Positions 58,251-64,000 of a DNA stretch of 64,000 nucleotides are shown in pieces. Made by a program: the position numbers and the translations under genes. The stretch spans positions 39,481,001-39,545,000 of the forward strand of contig CM074855.1 in assembly GCA_037501455.1 (NCBI GenBank), read 5' to 3'. Position 1 is the first letter of the stretch. Every line of letters starts with the position of its first letter. The DNA is from Lantana camara. Taxonomy: Eukaryota; Streptophyta; Magnoliopsida; Lamiales; Verbenaceae. The notes below the pieces were generated by a model. It was not told the origin of the DNA. It made no database searches and was given only the letters and a program-made list of their open reading frames with translations.

Positions 58251-58970
58251 ATGGAGCACGACAGACGTTCCAGTGATCGATCCTCGAGGCACAGGCACCA
58301 TCACCGCCGACATCATCGCCGCGAGAGATCACCACCTCCTCTACCTACCCAGGCACAGCCTCAGGATTTCATGAACGCGGTAGTGGGGCTAATTGATCAG
58401 AGGCTACAGGACAGGGTTCCTCCACCACCTCCAGCACCAGTAACACCTCCGGAGAACCCCATTTCTGCCATTTTACCAGAGTTTCAGAACCAGCGTCCCC
58501 CGAAGTTCTATAAGGGAGACGATATACAGGAAGAGATGTGGCTAAAAGAGATTGAAAGGATTTGGCAGCTTATCGCTTGTGACAGTCAGGAGAAGGCTCG
58601 CTGTACACTTACTCTTATTCAGGGCGAGGCCTATTCTTGGTGGGAAAGCACACAGATTGTTCTGGAGGCAGCCGGGACCGAGATTACTTGGGAGGTATTT
58701 GTACGGGAGTTCAGAAACAAGTATATTCCTCCAGCTTCCCGTACTCGCAGGTTGAGAGAGTTCACCGAGCTAAAGCAGGGAGGCAGGTCTGTGGGTCAGT
58801 ATATCGCCGAGTTCGAGAGACTTTCTCGCTATGCACCCAACATAGCGAATGATGACTTTCACAAGGCGATGCAGTTCGTCCAGGGACTCAGGCCAGATAT
58901 TCAGGATGCGCTGAAAGCAGCTAATACGAGCACCTGGGCAAAAGCTACCACTGAGGCCCTAAAAGTTTAG
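58251..58970 (+). pseudogene. gag: Element A gag (capsid), ended by an in-frame TAG
   Basis: 239 codons. The N-terminus is rich in His and Arg, then Pro-rich (residues 20-75). From about residue 85 comes a retrotransposon gag domain: KFYKGDDIQEEMWLKEIERI, YSWWES, WEVFVREFRNKYIP, GRSVGQYIAEFERLSRYAP and FVQGLRPDIQDAL. Gag would form the particle that packages element RNA. The ATG at 58251 is the first in this frame and about 250 bases after the PBS. The TAG at 58968-58970 comes before the zinc knuckle; the same frame continues open beyond it. Regulated readthrough is possible but decay is more likely, given the other damage. Confidence 0.9.
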
Positions 58971-59825
58971 GATTCGGATATTGCTAGGAAAGCTACTCCG
59001 CGGATTGGACAGGCTTCGGGCTCGAGAGCAGGTCAGAGATCGAGCTCAGGAAAGAGGCCGATGATTTACTCTGCACCTCTAGCTCAAAAGAACCCTGGGA
59101 AGAAGCTTAAGGCGACAGGGCCGTTACCGAGAGGTCCGAGAGCTCCAGCACCACCCCAACCACCTCAGAGACCGGGCTATAGATGGTGTGGACATCCTAT
59201 ACATACCTACGATAACTGCAGACGCCGGTTGGGCTTATGTTTGGTTTGCGGGAGTAACGAGCACATGGTTGACGGCTGTCCGGATCGTCAGGATCCACCA
59301 CCTGTAGGACCGAGGCCACTGGTGAGAGCTCGGGCTTATGCACTCGCTGGTGAGGAGCAGGATGCAGAGATAGACCCCGCCGTGGTAGTTGAAGGTATTA
59401 TTTGCATTCATGGCACGAACATCCATACATTATTTGATCCACGAGCGACACACTCCTTTCTTGCGCACTCTATTGCTATTACTTTGTCTTTGCCTGCTAT
59501 GTGTACTTCTGTGCGTTATATAGTCAGTGCTCCTTTCGATAGTAGGCGAGAGACGGATCAGGTTTACAGGGATGTTCCAGTGGTGATTGAAGGCCGGGAG
59601 TTTCTGACAGATTTTATTGTTATGCCGATGGAGAGATACGGAGCTATATTGGGGATGGAATGGTTATACAGGCATTGTGCTACCGTAGATTGCCGGGCTA
59701 AGAAGGTTCAGTTGGGTTCAGAGGTTACTACGGGTTGTACTTCAAAGACCGTACCCCTACTATCGTTTTCGGAGGCTCAGAAGTTAGTCAGAGACGGGCT
59801 ACAGGGTTCATTGCCTATATTCTGA
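58971..59825 (+). pseudogene. Element A zinc knuckle and protease
   Basis: Same frame as gag, after its stop. A Pro-rich linker, then a CCHC knuckle CLVCGSNEHMVDGC (C-X2-C-X4-H-X4-C, about 59245-59280) for RNA binding, then an aspartic protease. The protease active site reads LFDPRATHSFL, where the family has D-S/T-G, so the Ser/Thr-Gly is lost and it is probably inactive. Its later part is typical (FLTDFIVMPME, AILGMEWLYRH). The frame closes at 59825 while RT is in another frame, so there is a one-base shift near 59800. Confidence 0.88.
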
Positions 59826-61951
59826 ACAAGCCAAAAGATCAGGTGAAATTAGAGGACACCGAAGTGGTAAAGGAATTTCCCGAGGTATTCCCAGAAAAAT
59901 TAGATTCCTTGCCTCCTGAACGAGAGATTGAATTTGTGATCGATCTTTTCCCGAATGCTGAGCCATATTCAAAAACTCCTTACCGGATGGCTCCAACTGA
60001 ATTAAAAGAATTAAAAGTCCAACTGGAAGCATTGTTGGAGGTTGGGTACATTCGGCCAAGTTCTTCGCCGTGGGGAGCACCGGTTTTATTTGTAAAGAAA
60101 AAGGACGGGACTTTAAGAATGTGCGTCGATTACAGGGAGTTGAACCGGATGACTATCAAGAACAAGTATCCCCTCCCACATATCGAGGAGTTATTTGATA
60201 TACTTCAGGGTTCCAAAGTTTATTCGAAATTGGATTTAAGACAGGGATACTATCAGCTGCGAATCCGAGCAGAGGATATTCCTAAGACAGGATTCAATAC
60301 TCGGTACGGGCACTACGAGTTCGTGGTTATGCCATTTGGATTAACTAACGCCCCTGCAGCTTTTATGGATATGATGCATCGGATATTCAGGCCTTTCCTC
60401 GATAAGTTCGTGGTAATTTTTATTGATGATATTCTGGTTTTCTCAAAATCAACCGAGGAGCACGCGAGACATCTCAGGCTTGTTCTTCAGACTTTGAAAG
60501 AGCATCAGTTGTTTGCTAAGTTCAGTAAGTGTGAATTTTGGATCGATCGGGTTTCCTTTTTGGGACATGTGATTGCAGGAAAAGGGTTGGAAGTCGATCC
60601 CTCGAAAATCGAGGCCGTGCTCAAGTGGGAGAAACCAAAGAATGCCTCGGAAATTAGAAGCTTCTTGGGATTGGCCGGTTATTATAGAAGATTTGTCCAG
60701 GACTTCTCCAAGATTGCGGCGCCGTTAACCCGATTGACAAAGAAGGATGTTAAGTTTGTCTGGGACGAGAAGTGTGATCAAAGCTTTAATTTTCTGAAAG
60801 AAAAGTTAGTCTCAGCTCCGGTGTTAACTTTACCCGAGGGTTCAGAGGGATATGCAGTGTACAACGATGCTTCTAAAGAAGGCTTAGGTTGTGTTTTGAC
60901 TCAGAAAGGAAAAGTGATCGCTTATGCTTCTCGAAAGCTAAAGGAATATGAAAGGAATTATCCAACACACGACCTAGAGCTTGCAGCCGTGATCTTTGCT
61001 ATCGGGAAATGGAGACATTATCTTTACGGGACTTCTTTTGAGATTTTCACCGACCATAAGAGCCTCCAGTATTTATTCACACAGAAGGATTTGAATATGA
61101 GGCAACGGCGATGGATGGAAAAGTTGGAAGATTATGATTGTACAATTAAATACCATCCCGGGAAAGCAAATGTGGTCACCGATGCACTTAGCAGAAAGGC
61201 GAGTGTACCGAGCTTGGAAATAAAGGAAAGTGAGGAAGTTGTCCCGATTGTGTTAAAAGCTCGGGTTTCTAACATCACAATTCAGCCGGAATTAAAGTAT
61301 CAATTATTTGAGGCTCAGAATAAGGATCCGGAAGTGCAGAAGCTTACAAGAAAAGCTAAGGATGACCCGGAGAGTCTGTTTGGGTTTGATGAGACCGGGT
61401 TGCTTCGGTTTAAAAACAGAGTAGTAGTACCTGAAGAATTGAGACGGGTCCTACTTGAAGAAGCTCACAAGTCAGCCTACTCGATCCACCCAGGAGGAAA
61501 TAAAATGTATAAGGATTTGAAACAATATTATTGGTGGAACGGGATGAAAAGAGACGTGGCAGAATATGTGAAACATTGCTTGACTTATCAGAAAGTGAAA
61601 GCTGAGCACCAAAAGCCCGCGGGACTTCTACAACCGTTACCTATTCCCGAGTGGAAGTGGGAACAAGTAACGATGGACTTTGTTTCTGGATTACTGAAGG
61701 TTAAAGGCGGGTTTGATGGAATTTGGGTAATCGTGGATAGATTTACAAAGTCTGCTCACTTTCTACCGGTCCGGATGTCCTATAAGATCCCGAAGTTATC
61801 TGAAATCTATAACAGAGAGATTATTCGACTTCATGGCATTTCGGTGAGCATAGTTTCAGACCGAGACCCGAGATTTACTTCTAAGTTGTGGCAGGAATTA
61901 CAGGCTGTCTTGGGAACGAAACTTAAGTTCAGTACAACATTCCACCCGTAA
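59735..61951 (+). pseudogene. pol: Element A reverse transcriptase, RNase H and integrase N-part
   Basis: 738 codons; genuine homology starts about residue 24. RT 45-270: [28 protein letters not shown] (Asp167), [21 protein letters not shown] (Asp231, Asp232). RNase H 370-490: NDAS (Asp378), DLELAA (Glu415), TDHKS (Asp440), TDALSRK (Asp483). Integrase from 565: His578, His585 and Cys615, but the fourth zinc ligand reads Tyr618 (CLTYQ). Catalytic Asp648 and Asp709 are present. A TAA at 61949 cuts the core just before the segment carrying the third acidic residue. RT and RNase H look intact; integrase is not. Confidence 0.93.
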
Positions 61952-62158
61952 ACAGACGGTCAAACGGAAAGGTTAATCAGGTATTTGGAAGATCTTCTTC
62001 GGGCTTGCGTAATGGATTTTCAGAACTCGTGGGCAGAACAGCTTCCTTTAATCGAGTTTGCTTATAACAACAGCTTTCAGGCTTCGATCGGGATGGCTCC
62101 TTATGAACTTCTTTATGGAAGAAAGTGCCGGTCTCCGTTGTTCTTCGACTTGGAATAA
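61952..62158 (+). pseudogene. Element A integrase core, remainder after TAA
   Basis: Same frame as the RT frame: TDGQTERLI with the catalytic Glu, then LEDLLRACVMDFQNSW, LIEFAYNNSFQASIGMAPYE and LLYGRKCRSPL, standard gypsy integrase text. It ends in a TAA at 62156-62158, where the frame is lost. Confidence 0.9.
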
Positions 62159-62738
62159 TGGAAATGGTCGAAACAGGAAGGGGTTCGAAAGGCCTTCCAA
62201 AGTTGTTCAAGCTATGATTGAAAAAGTTCAAATGATTCAACAACGGATGAAAGCCGCGCAAGATAGGCAAAAGAGCTATGCCGATAAGCGCCAAAGAGAT
62301 CTAGAATTTGAAGTTGGTGACAGGGTATTCTTGAAGGTGTCACCAAGGAAAGGTTTCACCCGGATCGGGAAAGGAGGAAAACTTAATCCTCGCTACTTAG
62401 GTCCGTTTGAGATTCTTGAAAGAATAGGCGAGGTAGCCTATCGATTGGACCTACCACCGAGTTTTACGGGGATTTATAACGTATTTCATGTTTCACAGCT
62501 AAGGAAATATTACCCCGATGAGACCACGATTCTCCCCGTGGAAGAAGTTGAACTGGAACCGAATTTGACATTTGTTCAAAGACCGGTTAAAATCATGGAT
62601 CGAAAATTTCAAGAGTTGAGAAACCGGAGAATTCCCATGGTTAAAGTATTGTGGAGAAGCGATAAAACCGAAGAAGCTACGTGGGAAACAAAGGATAAAA
62701 TGAAACGGTTCCACCCGGAGTTGTTCACACGAGACTAG
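62159..62738 (+). pseudogene. Element A integrase C-terminus with chromodomain-like tail
   Basis: In a third frame (open from 62058, genuine homology from about 62195): VVQAMIEKVQMIQQRMKAAQ, SYADKRQRDLEFEVGDRVFL, GPFEILERIGEVAYRL, FHVSQLRKY. Then a ~45-residue tail DRKFQELRNRRIPMVKVLW and TEEATWETKDKMKRFHPELF, which resembles the chromodomain of Tekay/Del chromoviruses and may direct integration to particular chromatin. It stops at TAG 62736-62738, two bases before the 3' hairpin begins at 62740. Confidence 0.9.
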
Positions 62739-62739
62739 A

Positions 62740-62780
62740 GAATCTGGGGACCAGATTCTTCTAAGGGGGGGGGGGAGAGT
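62740..62780 (+). promoter_or_regulatory. Hairpin and polypurine tract of A
   Basis: GAATCTGG-GGA-CCAGATTC (62740-62758), then AAGGGGGGGGGGG (11 G, 62765-62775) and AGAGT up to the LTR start. Confidence 0.9.
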
Positions 62781-64000
62781 TGTAACGCCCCGGTTTCCGG
62801 ATGATCAGGTAAGCACGCCACGTGTGAGTTTGAGCGTAGCTTTTATTTTATTTCTCTAATTTTATAATATATTTTACGTGGCATTCATAATTTTATAAAA
62901 TTCACGAAACATCATTTATATCAATTATTTGGATTCATATCATTGAAAATATTATTTCATGACACGAAAAATATTTATTGCATGAAATAATTACCGAGAG
63001 TGTTTAAATTACCAAATTATCCCTAAATATTCAATTTAAGACTTTGGGGACTTGTTTGCATTATCTTCCAAGGACCTAAATGATTATATTTCAAAAGCTT
63101 ATATACTTAATTGCATAACTTAAGCATTTCAAGGATTAAATTGCAATTTCCACATTTCACAAAAATCAAAATGGTGAATCACGTTATTGGGCTTCCATGA
63201 GCTTCTTTGATCCCATTTTCATCCATATTTCACCAACATCTCCAAACCTCATTCTCGGTTCCAAGGGAAGAAAAGGAAAGAGTGATCTTTTGCATCCAAT
63301 CATCAAGATTTCAAGAAATATTTCAAGGATTTGGGAGTTCATCATCCATCTTCTTCATTTCTTTCATCTTCAAGGTTGGTTTGCATGGAAGTGATGATTC
63401 TTGCTCATATTTGACATGCTTAGGGTTTGAGAATTATATGCTAGATGGATAAATTAGAATTAGAAGCATGAATATGTGATCATTTCATGAATTATGGCAT
63501 CATTTATAGCTTGAATTCTTGGATATTTGGCTTGAATGATCAAGTTTTGATCATGAGCATGAGGCATGAATTCTTGATGATCTTGTGTGATTTGAGTGTT
63601 TAACTGCTAGGATATCATTTCTTGAACTTATACATATCATATTTCCAGAAATCATGATTTTGGGGATTGAGAATGGAATTTTGTTGCTTTGTTGCTCATT
63701 CCCGTGAGCATCCCCTGTTTCTGCTCTGTTCTTCAAAGTTTCAGAAACTGGGAACGACCGTTCCCAGCCTCAAGGTATTGTGGGAACGGGCGTTCCCATC
63801 TTTTCAAATAAAACAGGCGGCCGACCACGGGAATGGCCGTTCCCATTTTGGCCTTGGAGCCGGAAGGGCCGTTCCCAGCTAGGCGCGTTTTAAAATGGGA
63901 AAAACGTTGGCACGTTTTGGGGAACTCATGGGAACGACCGTTCCCATTTTACAAAGGGGACCGGAACGGCCGTTCCCACCTGGAATGCAGAACAAAATTC
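62781..64000 (+). mobile_element. Element A 3' LTR (partial)
   Basis: First 1,220 bp, matching 55325-56550 of the 5' LTR. The palindrome array recurs at 63748-63977; two dyads that are imperfect in the 5' LTR are closer to perfect here (GGGAACGACCGTTCCC, GGAACGGCCGTTCC). Confidence 0.95.

Larger units (their letters stand above)
55325..64000 (+). mobile_element. Element A: Ty3/gypsy chromovirus (Tekay/Del-like), 3' LTR cut by the window end
   Basis: 5' LTR, PBS, gag, protease, RT, RNase H, integrase, chromodomain-like tail, hairpin, polypurine tract and 3' LTR in the usual order. The left flank TAGTT (55320-55324) should recur after its unseen right end. About ten substitutions and one 9-bp CAT-repeat indel separate the LTRs over the 1.22 kb comparable, i.e. 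just under 1%. Coding is broken at several points (see parts). Confidence 0.93.

Overview
This window looks like repeat-filled intergenic DNA of a flowering plant. The evidence is plant-type Ty3/gypsy and Ty1/copia retrotransposons, primer sites matching initiator tRNA-Met (TGGTATCAGAGC), Mutator-like terminal inverted repeats with 9-bp target duplications, a Helitron-type end and an L1-type LINE relic. I see no intact host protein gene. The species cannot be named from this sequence. Element labels below (A to F, S, X, Cop-1, Cop-2) are mine.

Layout. 1-2953: minus-strand LTR fragment F, inserted in a plus-strand LTR piece of family A (2954-4030). That piece sits in a rearranged minus-strand LTR element D (4031-9658), which sits in a Ty1/copia element Cop-1 (pol remnant 9659-10364, 3' LTR from 11301). 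11.8-12.9 kb: a small MITE and a Helitron-like 3' end. 12924-36664: a non-autonomous gypsy-like element B with a TGTAA duplication. Its 5' LTR contains a 3.6-kb solo LTR S (13682-17312, TSD GGTTG). Its 3' LTR contains an 11.5-kb minus-strand chromovirus E (23387-34868, TSD TTGCT). In each case the other LTR of B preserves the empty site. 36.7-40 kb: AT-rich repeats and a LINE relic. 40001-46166: a Mutator-like element split by minus-strand element C (40202-45725, TSD GATCG). 46.6-50.6 kb: another Mutator-like MITE, a tRNA-Glu-like sequence, and a third inverted-repeat element split by solo LTR X (48673-49630, TSD CCTAC). 51056-55324: LTR and leader of copia element Cop-2, cut by gypsy chromovirus A (55325 to beyond the window end).

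Coding content is almost all broken retrotransposon gag-pol. A keeps gag, zinc knuckle, protease, RT, RNase H, integrase and a chromodomain-like tail, but with stops, frameshifts and changed key residues. E lacks gag and has a broken pol, yet its two 3,670-bp LTRs look identical. B has no recognisable gag-pol.

The most unusual signal is structural. Several LTR families carry mid-LTR arrays of GC-rich palindromes whose arms differ between copies and families while symmetry is largely kept. They share a structured module near the LTR 3' end (a TCAGTCT/AGACTGA hairpin with compensatory changes, a TAATCTCGGG foldback in several, and a GCTAGGCGG long-range helix). A covarying hairpin lies just before the polypurine tract. 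Two further arrays of short hairpins occur inside element B and in the predicted leader of LTR X. I do not know a published description of these; all base pairing was read by eye.
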